Source of the DNA: Cardiocondyla obscurior
Lineage: Eukaryota; Arthropoda; Insecta; Hymenoptera; Formicidae
DNA length: 64,000 nucleotides
Assembly (NCBI RefSeq): GCF_019399895.1
Contig: NC_091872.1
Location: forward strand, 876,395 to 940,394
Direction of reading: 5' to 3'
The first letter of the stretch is position 1; each line of letters opens with the position of its first letter. Shown in pieces: positions 43,620 to 53,935 of this stretch. The position numbers and the translations under genes were made by a program. Below the pieces are notes generated by a model. It did not search any database and was not told the DNA's origin. It worked only from the letters and a program-made list of their open reading frames with translations.

Positions 43620-45576
43620 TTGATGGATTTATTGGCCAAGTTTTGGAATCAAGAGGAAGTTCCCAATAATATCGCTTCGATACGTACTCCAGATGAAGAA
43701 AGCTGCAAACGTCATTTTTTATCAACGCATAGACGTGATACCACTGGCAGATATACCGTTAAACTCCCTTTGAAAAATGATCCTAATGTTTTGGGAAAAT
43801 TAAAGGGAAAGGCTCTTTGTTGTCTTAACCGACTGTCACAAAAGTTCTCTACGGATCAAGTTCTTAAAAAACTATACACCGAATTTTTAAATAAATACAA
43901 AAACATGGGTCATATGGTACTGAATGCAAATCCGGATTCTAATCTGTCTCCTTCATATTTGTAACACGATAATTTTGTCGCGATAGCTCGTCGGAATCCG
44001 GGGTACAAGTTAAAAGATTCGAGACGTGGTTAACATAAGAAAATAAATGATTTATTACAACTTAATTGAGAACAAAAGAAATAGAACAATAGGGTATGAA
44101 TTTAGCAACAGAGAATACAATAATGAAACGAATAAACAAGTAAATGAACTAAAGGTTAAAGAATTACAAATTGTCTCATCCTATTTTACCGGGAGCTGGA
44201 TTAACGCGGGGTACAGATCGGGCCGCTCCGGCCGTATCGCACGTACAAATTTCCGCGGTCGCGAGTCGGTGGCGCAGGTTACAGGAGGGGCCGTTTAGGC
44301 CGTACCGCACGGATAGAATGACGGGACCGCGAGCCGGCAACGCAGTGTACAAAACAGGCCGTTCAGGTCGTATCGCACGGACAGTTTCCGCGGTCGCGAG
44401 TTGACGGCGCGGCAGTGTGATTCGCCCACGATGCCGGCGGCCGGGGTGGGGTCGGTTGGAGAGAGATCCGGGAACGCTCGGTCAAGGAAGGCTCGGGAGC
44501 GCCCGAGTCTTGGAAGTAGCGGTGTCGGGGGCCGGGAGAGCCCAGTCAAGAAAGGCTCGGGAGCGCCCGAGTCTTGGAGGTAACGGTGTCGCAGGCCGGG
44601 AGAGCCCGGTCAAGGAAGGCTCGGGAGCGCCCAAGTCTCTGCGGAGCGGTGTCGGTTTACGAGATCCGGGTGAGCCCGGTCGAGAAAAAACTTGGGAGCG
44701 CCCAAGTCCTGGAGGTTCGGTTGCTGGAGTGCTCTTCAGCGCGGAAAAGGGTACCCAGCATGCGCTCGAGGCGGCTTATATACCCGCTGGCTCGGGAGTG
44801 GAGGAAACCCCCTCCCGAGCGGTTTGTGGCGGTGCGCGAAACGGGTGGGGTGGTCAGCCTGTGTTACTGGTTGCGGAGGTCCGTGCTACGCGCCGTGAGC
44901 GGATGGTCGGCCCGCGTAGTTTGATTTGACATATGGACGGTTCCGCGCTATGTTGTTCGGCAAACGGTGGTGGTCGCGGCGCGGGGTCTAAACGTGAGAA
45001 TTAGTGGCTTTTGCCACATATTTTTTGCCGTATCATGGTGTCATACGTGAAGATAGCAAAACTACAAAGCTAAGAGTAGTTTTTAACGGCTCGAATCGTA
45101 CTGACTCATCATATTCATTAAATGATATTCTTCACGCAGGACCGAAACTTCAAAATGACATTAAGAAAATTCTGTTATGGATTCGCACGCATCGGATTTT
45201 ATTTTCTACAGACATCGTCAAAATGTTCAGGCAAATAAATATTCACTCAGACGACTGGAATCTACAACAAATATTATGGCGAGATGAAAACGGGCATTTA
45301 TGTGTATATTATTTAACAACAGTGACTTATGGTTTAAGCTGTGCTCCCTTCTTGGCCTTAAGGACACTGCAACAGCTTGTTGAAGATGAAGGCAAGCAAT
45401 ATTCTTTGGCCGTCATACCCATGACCATAGAAAGATACGTAGATGATATTTTTGGAGGAGCCAAAACCATTGCTGATGCCAAAGCTATTATTGACCAATT
45501 AATACATTTATGTAATGCGGGTCAGTTTTCGTTACAAAAGTGGTGTAGTAATTTTCCGAACATCTTACCAGCTTAA
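43620..45576 (+). pseudogene. pol: BEL/Pao reverse transcriptase, split by a solo LTR
   Basis: 43620-43959 encodes the start of RT (MDLLAKFWNQEEVP, 'YTVKLPLKNDP'). After the 1059-bp LTR the frame continues at 45019 with 'FLPYHGVIREDSKTTKLRVVFNG', 'FSTDIVKMFRQI', 'YGLSCAPFLALRTL' and the catalytic YVDD (followed by IFGG) at about 45439. A TAA at 45574 ends the frame before RNase H. The motifs are typical of Pao RTs rather than gypsy. Confidence 0.85.
43960..45018. mobile_element. 1059-bp solo LTR inside BEL RT
   Basis: TGTAACACG...TTTGCCACA ends flanked by TATT (43956-43959, 45019-45022). Removing it with one TATT rejoins the RT frame (SPSY to FLPYHG). It contains two sets of tandem repeats: about 70 bp x3 around 44228-44400 and about 64 bp x4 starting at 44481, 44545, 44609 and 44679. 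The long GC-rich frames across it come from these repeats and are not called. Confidence 0.82.
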
Positions 45577-46512
45577 AAAAGGGAAATCTCTACTGTAGTT
45601 GAAACGGATCAAGCTCATGACAAGATACTAGGTTTTACTTGGGATTCCGAGAAGGATGCCTTTCGTTTTTTAGTTAAAAATCCGACTTCCTCTAAGTATA
45701 CGAAGAGGATGATAGCTTCAGATATCGCCCGCTTATATGATCCTTTAGGAATTAGCGCACCAGTTCTAATTAAAGCAAAATTAATTCTTCAAGAACTCTG
45801 GTGCTTGAAAACAGGTTGGGATGAACCAATACCTATTGAATTATTAGAGCGATGGAATCTATTTCGTACGAAACTCTTAAGTTTAAATGCACTAGCGGTA
45901 CCAAGGTGGTTAGAAGGTATACGCTCTGAACATTCTCTTCAACTTCATGGATTCTCAGACTCATCTTTTCAAGCAATGGCTGCTGTTATTTATTTAAGGG
46001 TCTGTGAGAAAAATGGTAAAGCTAAAACACAATTGATTTGCTCAAAAACCAAGGTTGCTCCCATCAAACGGCTAAGTATACCAAGATTAGAACTCACCGC
46101 TGCATCATTATTGGCACGTCTAATCAACGAAACATTGAAGGCGTTTAAGCTTCCTGATATTTTAGTACATTGCCGGACAGATTCTTCTGTGGCGCTCACG
46201 TGGATTAATTCTCCACCATCAAGATGGAAGGAGTACGTACATAATCGCGTAGCAACAATCCACGAACTCGTACCAAACAGCTCTTGGAAATTCGTGTCCG
46301 GAAAAACAAATCCAGCCGACTGTGCCACTCGAGGAGTCACGGCGAATAAATTTTCTCAGCATAATTTGTGGTGGGATGGACCATCTTGGCTCACCAAACC
46401 TCCTGAATTTTGGCCAGTTATAACATGTAAAGTTCAATCTGCATCTACCATCGATCTTGAAAAACGAACAGGTGTGGTTCTGTTAACCGCTGCACCCTTA
46501 CTCAGTTATTAG
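45577..46512 (+). pseudogene. pol: BEL/Pao connection and RNase H domain
   Basis: The frame continues past the stop: 'KILGFTWDSEKDAFRF', then 'IARLYDPLGISAPVLIKAK' and the RNase H core with Asp in HGFSDSS, Glu in RLELTAA, Asp in CRTDSSVALTW and Asp in NPADCATRG. These are the usual Pao RNase H blocks in order. It ends at TAG 46510-46512. The linker to integrase (46513-46900) has further stops. Confidence 0.83.
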
Positions 46513-46899
46513 AGTCTAATACCTAAATACTCGTCTCTTAAACGGCTGGCAAGAGTTGTTGCTACGTACCGTCGTTTTATTAATAGATTAAAAAGGCAAC
46601 CGAACACTTCACCACTACATTATCCTTTAACTTCGTCAGAAATTCAAAGCAGCATAAATCTTTTAATCGGACATGTCCAGCGAACATGTTTCTCTTATGA
46701 GTTACGTTTTCGTAACTTATTTTTTATCTCTTGATGAACAATTATCTAAATCAAATTCACTAGTTCGCCTTACACCATTTATTGATAAAAGGGGATTATT
46801 GAGAGTCGGAGGACGTATTCAGAATGCTTAAATAGAAACAGAGTCAAAACATCCATTAATAATACCAAATAAATCGCTTCTCACCACTTTAATCATTGA

Positions 46900-47828
46900 T
46901 GATGCTCATCAAAAAACATTTCACGATGGAACTCAGTTAATTGTGAGTTTTATACGTGAAAAGGATTGGATATTAGGTGAAAGAATATCAATTCGTTCAC
47001 ACATTCTAAAATGTGTTACTTGTGCAAAATATCATGGCTTGCGAGCTCAACAATTAATGGGTCGTCTTCCTGTAGAGCGAGTCACGTCAACTCGCCCCTT
47101 TCTCAATTTCGGATTGGATTATGCCGGACCAATTTTACTAAAAACTTGAAGAGAAAAAGCCGCACGCTCATACAAGGGCTATTTAGCAATTTTTGTGCGT
47201 TTATCTACATCCGCCATTCACATAAAACTTGTAACCGATTATACCACTGACGCGTTCATGGCCGTTTATAAAAGATTTTCAGGTAGACGAGGCATTTGCG
47301 CAACCTTGAGGAGCGATTGTTGCACCAATTTCATCGGAGCGGATGCTGAATTAAGACGCTTGTTTGACTCATCTTCTACTGAGTTGGGAGAACTTGCCAA
47401 GCATCTTGCCAATGATGGAACAAAATGGATTTTTAATCCTCCGGCAGCTCCTCACATGGGAGGGAAGTGGGAGGCTGCCGTGAAATCAATAAAATTCCTT
47501 TTGCGCAAGGTGTTAAGAGATACTCTCCTAACGTACGAAGAGTTAAATACAATTATTGTACAGGTCGAAGCAATCCTCAATTCCAGACCTTTGTGCTCTT
47601 TAACCGAGGATGCTACAGACTTGTCAGCCTTAACACCAGGACACTTCGTTATTGGACAACCGTTAACTACTGTTTTTGAACCTGATCTGACGGAAGTTCC
47701 TGTAGCACGCCTCACTTAGTGGTAGCTGCTGTCAAGTAAAGTGAATCAATTTTGGCAACGATGGTCAAAGGAATGCTTGCAACGATACCAAGCCATATCG
47801 AACTTGCATCATCCTTCCAACTCCACGC
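46900..47828 (+). pseudogene. pol: BEL/Pao integrase, 3'-truncated
   Basis: Zinc-binding part with 'HDGTQLIVSFI' and CxxC (CVTCAKYHG), then the DDE core: first Asp in FGLDYAGPI (about 47110), an in-frame TGA at 47147-47149, second Asp in LRSDCCTNF (about 47314), 'PAAPHMGGKWEAAVKS' with Glu at about 47472, and 'NSRPL', 'LTPGHFVIG'. The tail 'FWQRWSKECLQRYQ' follows after a stop. The element ends at 47828, before the usual C-terminal domain and 3' LTR. Confidence 0.83.
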
Positions 47829-48438
47829 AATAAAGGTAAAAAAATCAGGAAGTCTATATCTTAAAAATTTAATGTCGAAAACACATTGTCAAACTTTAAA
47901 TGCGTTTTTTTCAAAATCACATTTTTAAGCGAGGCTAGCAGTTGAACTCGAGTAATTTTTGTCCGATTGACTTCAAATTTTAACTGTAGCTTCTTCGATA
48001 GATTATCTAGTGAAGTACACACGATTTTTAAAATCGATAAACAATTATGATTTTTATAAACAAATAAAGATAGACTTTTTAGTAAAAAAATTTAATAATT
48101 TTTCAAAATTCTATTAAATTTATAAAATTTAATATTTCTTAATATTCATGTCTACTTTACTAGATACACTCTTTTAGATTATAAAACAATTTTTTTGTTC
48201 TAAGTGCATTTGTTCCAGAGTTCTACTGCTTGCCGCAGGAGGCGTCCAAAAAAACCGACCCTTCTTCTGGGGGCTGCCAAGCTGCCATTTTGTTTTTGGC
48301 CAAAAAAAAAATTTTTTTTACACCTAGAGATATATTTATTAGACCTTCAAAATCCTGCATTGATCCATTCATAAATAGAGTCAAACAAAATTCACAAAAA
48401 CAGCCTATAATTTTGGCCTTTCTGCTACATGTTACCTC
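47829..48438 (+). other. 3' untranslated end of Kolobok copy 2
   Basis: Begins with the expected stop codon (TAA) after the GPGIAE codons that lie 14.8 kb upstream. It then parallels the 3' region of copy 1 (GGTAA..., AAACTTTAAA(T/C)GCGTTTTTT) and ends in the 20-bp TIR at TTAA. No coding sequence. Confidence 0.65.
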
Positions 48439-48482
48439 TTAAGTCGCGCGCGCACGCGCGCGCGTGTGTATTTATCTAAAAA

Positions 48483-50334
48483 TTATATAAGTTGCTCGAA
48501 ATGACCTTCTTCTGCAGTAATGCATGCTCTAAGCCTTCTTTTTAAGGAGTCCCGAACTCTTTGTAGCACTTCGGGATTTTCTCTAATGCTATCAAATCTA
48601 TTAGTTATTCTTTGTTTAAGTTCATGGACGTTATTAACTGGCCGTTTATAAACAAAAGATTTCAGATAACCCTAAAGATAGAAATCACACGGATTAAAAT
48701 CGGGTGACCTAGGAGGCCAGCGTACAGGTCCTCTACGCCCTATCCATCGTCGACCGAATTTGCGTTCCAATTCTTGTCTACCAAAATTATTAAACTGAAA
48801 TGTGCAGGTGCACCATCGTGCATAAACCACATATTATGTCGTATGTTCAAAAGGACGTCTTCAAGAAGTATACCTAATCTGCTTTTAAGAAATTCGACAT
48901 AAGTTTCTCCATTTAATTTGTTTTCAAAAAAATGTGGTCCAACAAGTGAATTGTTAATTATTCCTCCCCAAACCAAACAATTGAACTGTCGTTGATGTTT
49001 TTTTTCAACAATTGTATGGGGATTTGCTTCCATTCATTCATGTGTATTATGACAATTTGTAATACCGTCTCTATCGAATGCTGTTTCATCTGTACAAAGA
49101 ATTAGTTTACTGAAATTAGGCATTTGTTCTAATTTATTCACGAACCGTTGACAGAAATTTATACGTGGACCATAATCGTTTTTAGTCAATCTTTGAACAC
49201 GTTACAGACCGCCCAGACGGCGGCCGTGCGTGAGGTGGTGGTGTGAGGCCTCACCGCGGATCGCGTACGTGAAACGCGGAACGCCGAAAGGAGTGAGAGG
49301 ACGGGGGCTCGCGACCCGTGAGTGAGTGAACGCGATAGCAGGCGCGTGTATACGGGCAGACAGGATAAGATAGCAGCGCTATTAATTCTAGCGTATACTT
49401 TAAGACATTTCGCGACTTTTAACAATCGAAATTAAATACTCATGTTACTTACATTTTAAATATATACTTTACATTACGTATAATTTAATTTTGAGATAAT
49501 TTTCGTTTTCTGTCTTGAGAAAGACAATTTTTTTCTCAAGACAGAAAACAAAAATTATCTCAGAATTAAATTATACGTAATGTAAAAATATATATTTAAA
49601 ATATAAGTAACATGAGTATTTAATTTCGATTGTTAAAAGTCGCGAAATGTCTTAAAGTATACGCTAGAATTAATAGCGTACTCTCGCGATATACTTTTAT
49701 CCTTATCTACCCGTATAAACACGAACGCGTGCAAGAGAGAGAGAGCGAAGGTGCGCCTATAATAATTCCTTAGCGTTCACTCATGCTTTCTCTCTCACAC
49801 TCACGGGTCGCGAGCGAGAGAGAGCATGAGAACGCCCCCCACCAAATTTTCCCCCGTCCTCTCGCTCTTTTTGGCGTTCCGCGCCTCACGTACGCGATCC
49901 GCGGTGAGGCCTCACGCACACTACCCCACCTCACGTACGGGAGCCGCCGTCGCCGCAGTGCGACAGGCCATTATTGCCGGTGACTGTACATGATAGGAAT
50001 ACAAGAAATTTCTGTTAAGAGATATTTATTGTAGTTGTTGGCAAACCTAATACTCCTGAGATGCTTCCGATACTAGTAGAAGGGTCAACCCGGAATGCGT
50101 TCAAAATTCTTTCTTCCGTGTTAGCGTTGATTCGAGGCCTACCTTCTTTTCGACGCTGTGTTAACTGCCCAGTTTTTTGCAATATTCTATCAATATTTTG
50201 AAAAAATCGTCGTTTCGGTGCGTATAGCCGAGGAAATTTTTCGATATACAATCTTCTTGCTTCTGTAGCATTACCTTGAACGAGACCATTCATTAAATGC
50301 ATGTTAACTAATTTGGTAACCGTTAAACGATCCA
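48483..50334 (-). pseudogene. Transposase of the outermost mariner-like element, interrupted
   Basis: The N-terminal part (50015-50334) has an HTH-type domain: MDRLTVTKLVNMHLMNGLVQGN, 'EARRLYIEKFPRLYAPKRRFFQNIDRIL', 'GRPRINANTEERILNAF'. The C-terminal part (48483-49201) starts at 'VQRLTKND', has 'DETAFDRDG' (first Asp), 'MHDGAPAHF' (second Asp), a region with frame changes covering the third Asp, and ends GHFEQLI. A palindromic MITE (49202-49983) splits the gene between the 'YHVQ' and 'RVQRL' motifs. It has the same architecture as the D-41-D copies at 20511 and 26277 but is a distinct family without the two introns being evident. Confidence 0.72.
49202..49983. mobile_element. ~780-bp palindromic foldback MITE
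   Basis: Arms of about 380 bp are inverted copies around a centre near 49520-49535. Shared tracts include CGTACGTGA(A/G)GCGCGGAACGCC, GGGTCGCGAGC and CGAAATTAAATACTCATGTTACTTA. The right arm has extra GAGA-rich sequence. It splits the outer mariner transposase. Exact ends and duplication are not resolved; no ORF is supported. Confidence 0.75.
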
Positions 50335-50868
50335 TTACAGACAATTAAATTTTAATTTTAACAAACTTTTTTTCTCCGTGAACAAACTCTGATTGTGAAG
50401 CGATAGAACTTTACTTAAATTTCTTTTTTTGTGGCTGATAAATACAATGTGCTCACGTTTCTAGTCGAACAATTAATATCTAAGCGCTTGTTCGAGTTTA
50501 CGAGGTATTGTACAAGATTTATTATGATTTCTTGCTCGTACCGCAAGTTTCCTTTGTGCAACCACTGTTGGCTATATTATTTCTCGGCGACCTTGAATTC
50601 CACGGCTTTTTGTCTGTGCATAAGGTAAATGAGTTGTAAATGATTATTGTGCGGGTGTTGCTGTTATATTGTATATTTCGAACACCTTATATACATTAAA
50701 GATCCATACACACGCGCGCGCACGCGCGCGACTTGAAACTGGCGATAACTTGGAAACAACGCATTTTTGTACCTATGTTTATATTAACTTTTTTTCTTGT
50801 TTTTGGTTCCTTATTCATCTTCCGAGCGGTTAACCTCAACTTACGGAACACTCTGTATATGCAATATA

Positions 50869-51348
50869 CAGGGTGTTTGATTTAAGGTTTTTTTCCCGGT
50901 AACTGTAGATAGATATCGGGAATACAAATCGAAAAGTCATATTATTTAGTAAAATTCGTAACCGTTATCGAGTAAGAAATTACTGAATTTTGACGAATTG
51001 ACGCGGAGCACGTAATGAGTCAGGCGCGGCAGGTGAGAGCGGGTAGTCTTAGGAAGAGAACGGGGGTTAAACGCCAAGCGACAATTGTCTATCACACTAC
51101 TCGTTGACTTCTCCCACCCCCACCCCACAATTGTCGCTTGGCGTTTAACCTCCGTTCTCTCCCTGAGGCTACCCACTCTCACCTGCTGCGGCCGACTCAT
51201 TACGTGCTCCGCGCCAATTCGTCAAAATTCAGTAATTTCTTACTCGGTAACGGTTACAAATTTTACTAAATGATATCTGACTTTTCGATTTGTATTCCCA
51301 ATATCTATCTACAGTTACCGGGAAGCAAACCTTAAATCAAACACCCTG
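50869..51348. mobile_element. 480-bp MITE derived from the mariner family of 19656-22240
   Basis: Ends CAGGGTGTTTGATTTAAGG...CAAACACCCTG with TA flanks. Its arms follow the 651-bp TIR of mariner copy 1 over about 200 bp (TTCCCGG.AACTGTA.ATAGATATCG, TTTTGACGAATT, GCGGAGCA(C/T)GTAATGAGTC). The centre lacks the transposase, so it is a deletion derivative of that family. Confidence 0.88.
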
Positions 51349-51358
51349 TATATTTAAA

Positions 51359-51540
51359 CAGGGTGTCCCAAACATACGTATAGAGCCGGTAAGGGAAGGT
51401 AGAACTCGCCAAGACAAAGCGAAAAGTCTTATACTATTTTGCAAAATTCTCAATAGTTATTGAGAAAAAAATTAATTTGTCTAGCGTAAAAGTGACAAGG
51501 AAGCTACGCGTGAGTGAGCGCGACAGGCGACAGCACCACT
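51359..51540. mobile_element. Left half of a CAGGGTGTCC MITE
   Basis: Begins CAGGGTGTCCCAAAC and continues with TTGAGAAAAAAATTAATTTG, TAGCG...GACAAGGAAGCTACGCGTGAGTGAGCGCGACAGGCGAC, the left-arm pattern of the MITE at 22626. A right half with a matching end is at 58030-58140, 6.5 kb away. Confidence 0.65.
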
Positions 51541-52642
51541 CCAGTCCAACGCGCGGACTTAGCCGAACAGCTTCAAGCGGCTCCAAGCGGGCCGACGGCA
51601 CCGCGGTTCCCCGTTCCGAAGCACGCCGCTTCGAGAGCCTTGGCGCCGCCAGCGGAAAACGCCATCTTCCCCGTCGCACCGCGAACCCCCGGCATCTTCC
51701 CTTTTTCAGTATAAAAAGGCGATGCCGGGGTTGCAAACCACCGTTCCTGATCCGTTTGTCTTGGGGCGACCACCACGATCATCCAAGCAGATTTTCCCAA
51801 GGTAGAGAAACTCCTGGCGCTCGCACCAGCCTACTTGCCGTACCGTCGAACTATCCGGCTCGTGGGGTTAAGAACACTCTGCCTCCTCCAACTACTCTCG
51901 GTCCCGAGATAACCACGTTACGGAGGTAGCTCCCTACATCTCTCATCGCACCCGTCGTGATTACCGGAGTGGAGTAATCTCCGCCTCGACCGAAGAATCT
52001 CGGCTAAACGACACCTTGCAAGTGCCTCTATTCTATCACTCAATTCGTAACCGCGACTGCGTCATTCCGTTTTTAAAACGTTCTGTACATTCCACGTCTA
52101 TTATTCGGCGATTCAATCCGTGCGTCCCTTTAAATCCGCGTACCGTTCTTATTTTGTCTAATCGCGATTAAAGCTGCGCGTCAGCCGCAATCTGTATACA
52201 ACACGTTTAGAAACACGCGTCGTTCTCGCTCACTCTATACACCGCCGTATCATATTCGCGGCGCTCTCACTCTGTATCATAGCGTTTAACGCCGCGTGCC
52301 GTTCTTGTCGATGTAAACACGCGTTTAATCCGCGTGTTCTCTCAATTGTATATACCAACACCACCGCGCGTAAATATACGTATTCTTTGTGTTCATTTCT
52401 TTTTTTTTATCACGCTTTATTTGAACTTCTATTTTTGTTTCTTTTTATAATAAATTAAGTCTGTCAATTTAATCCAATCTCGTTGCATCTAGCGACCTAC
52501 AACTAAATCCTGGATATCCCGACGAGCGCTCCGGGTCAGCTTGCTAGCCCAATATTTAGTTGCGCGAAAACGGGTCGTTTCAAACGTTATAAATATTTCT
52601 TTAAATCTATATTAAAACTACTAATGTAAAATAAAAACTTAC
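51541..52642. other. GC-rich LTR-like block, then AT-rich intron or flank
   Basis: 51541-52570 is GC-rich with a TATAAAAAGG box at 51711 and AATAAA near 52450, as in an LTR promoter and poly(A) unit. I found no defined ends. 52580-52642 is AT-rich and directly downstream of the MFSD6-like exon. The overlapping frames on both strands are not called. Confidence 0.4.
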
Positions 52643-53013
52643 ATTATCCATATTACAATGCGGTAACGGAAGACAAGATATATTTTGAAAATGATATTCT
52701 GATGACATTAAACCTGGAAGTGGAGGTAAAAGGAATATCATAATGTAGCAACTATTTGCTATGACCAGCAAAGACAGAAAAAAAAATTTTCTGCATGTTT
52801 GAAAGTAGTCTATAATAAATCCAAATATTGGTTTTGCTACTAGGTGCAAAATAGGTAAAATCGCCCCGATACTACCAATAACAATTGGAGAAATACCAAT
52901 TTGTTTTCCATAGACATATAGAAATGGAAAAGTAGGACCTGCGCCTAAAATTAAAAAAAAAATTGCATGACAATACATTTTTTTAATACAAAAAAAGTTT
53001 ATTAACCCTTTTT
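52643..53013 (-). CDS. Exon of a major facilitator superfamily gene (MFSD6-like)
   Basis: About 120 codons between a possible acceptor (TATAAG at 53014-53019) and a good donor GTAAGT at 52642-52637. It encodes the first two or three membrane helices of an MFS_1-like transporter: a start resembling 'KKGLIN', 'AIFFLILGAGPTFPFLYVYGKQIGIS', 'IGSIGAILPILHLVAKPIFGFIIDYF' and 'FFFLSLLVIANSCYIMIF'. The GxxxPxxxPFL and KPxxGxxxD motifs are the family signature. It is probably a host gene exon, acting in a membrane. No further exon was found in the window, so it may be a fragment. The frame is intact. Confidence 0.72.
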
Positions 53014-53935
53014 CTTATACAAGATATTGTAAACAAAGTGTCAAAGCCTAAAACTATATGTAGATTATAGAAATCCAAGACAAAAAATTATGTAATATTT
53101 TAAAAAAATTGTAATTATTGAATAAATTACTCGAATGAGATTTATTTGCGTGGATTAAAATGAATGTGGATTGCGAAGGTGTATTAATTAACTTGTATCT
53201 AGGCTTTTATAATCGTATCTTTTATTCTTTATTCCTTTGCGTCTATTAATTGAATGAATTTTTAATTGTACCAAAGAAGACTTGAAAGGACGATGAGGCA
53301 ATAATGATATGTCCCTTTTATACCCAACTCTCGCTGCGCCGGGTTCTTGGTCTCTTTTTTGTGCAGCTATTTATTCTTAGCCACCAGCATCTTAAGAGCG
53401 CGTAGCCTCTTACTTACTATTACGTCCTGCAATTTTTTTTTTCTTGAGCTATGAGAAACATTTGACACTTGCCACCACATACAGGAGTTTTCGTACTTTT
53501 TTAGTAAACTCGCGTTCTTTTAATTTTAATTCTCACTCGTTTTGAGGCAAGGCTACAGGCTGCAAAAATTTCCAGACACTGCCTCTCAGCAATCGTAAAA
53601 GAAATCTATGATCAAAAGAATCTATGAAAAATCTCACGATTCTAGTCAAAGAATCCATCCATCTATGGAGGCACCCCGGGATGACCAAGGGATGACAGAC
53701 TTGAGATCAGTAACAAATGCGGAAAACTGCGTAATCATAAAAAAAAATTTTACGATTTAAAAAGGCCGTATGCTTTCTTGGCAAATCATCGCCAAAAAGA
53801 GAAGCGTTAAAACCAGAATATTAATCAGCACAATATGAATTGAGTATACTGCGTCATGGATGACTATCTATCAGATGACATATCAATCGTTACCAAAAAA
53901 GAGATGCGTGGTAGATGGAAAAAACATAAGTTTTC
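53014..53935. other. AT-rich intergenic sequence with a dispersed repeat
   Basis: No gene seen. 53130-53300 matches 61030-61215 in several blocks (TTTGCG.CTATTA, GAAT..., TTAATTGTACCAAAGAAGACT), so a repeat family lies here. Confidence 0.45.

Larger units (their letters stand above)
32980..47828 (+). mobile_element. BEL/Pao LTR retrotransposon, 3'-truncated and heavily interrupted
   Basis: Starts TGTTGGGATTTG immediately after the Kolobok GPGIAE codons. It carries a 5' LTR, gag, protease, RT, RNase H and integrase on the plus strand and stops within the integrase C-terminal region at 47828, where Kolobok sequence resumes; no 3' LTR is present. Four later insertions sit inside it (33976-34908, 37274-38889, 38938-43572, 43960-45018), and the reading frame rejoins across the last three. 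Several stops and frame changes show it is dead. Confidence 0.85.
30063..48438 (+). mobile_element. Kolobok-like DNA transposon copy 2, split by LTR and BEL insertions
   Basis: Flanked by TTAA (30059-30062, 48439-48442). Its inverted ends, GGGGTAACATCTACTAGGAAA at the left and GAGGTAACATGTAGCAGAAA at the right, agree over about 20 bp and resemble the ends of copy 1. The transposase gene runs from 30507 to the GPGIAE end at 32979. The 3' region resumes at 47829 after the BEL element and matches the 3' untranslated part of copy 1 (for example AAACTTTAAA(T/C)GCG). Without insertions it would be about 2.8 kb. Confidence 0.75.
29944..50855 (-). mobile_element. Mariner-like transposon (outermost shell of the nested stack)
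   Basis: The left end CAGGGTGTTTCGTAAG (29944) and the right end, read inward CAGAGTGTTCCGTAAG (50855), are inverted repeats flanked by TA. Inward they share 'CGCTCGGAAGATGAAT', 'AAACAACGCATTTTTGTAC' and 'TTATCGCCAGTTT'. On the left this is cut at TTAA (30059-30062) and resumes at 48439-48442 with AAGTCGCGCGCG, exactly where the right repeat continues. So 30063-48438 is an insertion and the original element was about 2.5 kb. Its transposase is on the minus strand. Confidence 0.75.

Noticed and set aside
44401..44929. Several overlapping GC-rich plus-strand frames
   Set aside because: They arise from the 64-bp tandem repeats in the solo LTR and are open in three frames at once.
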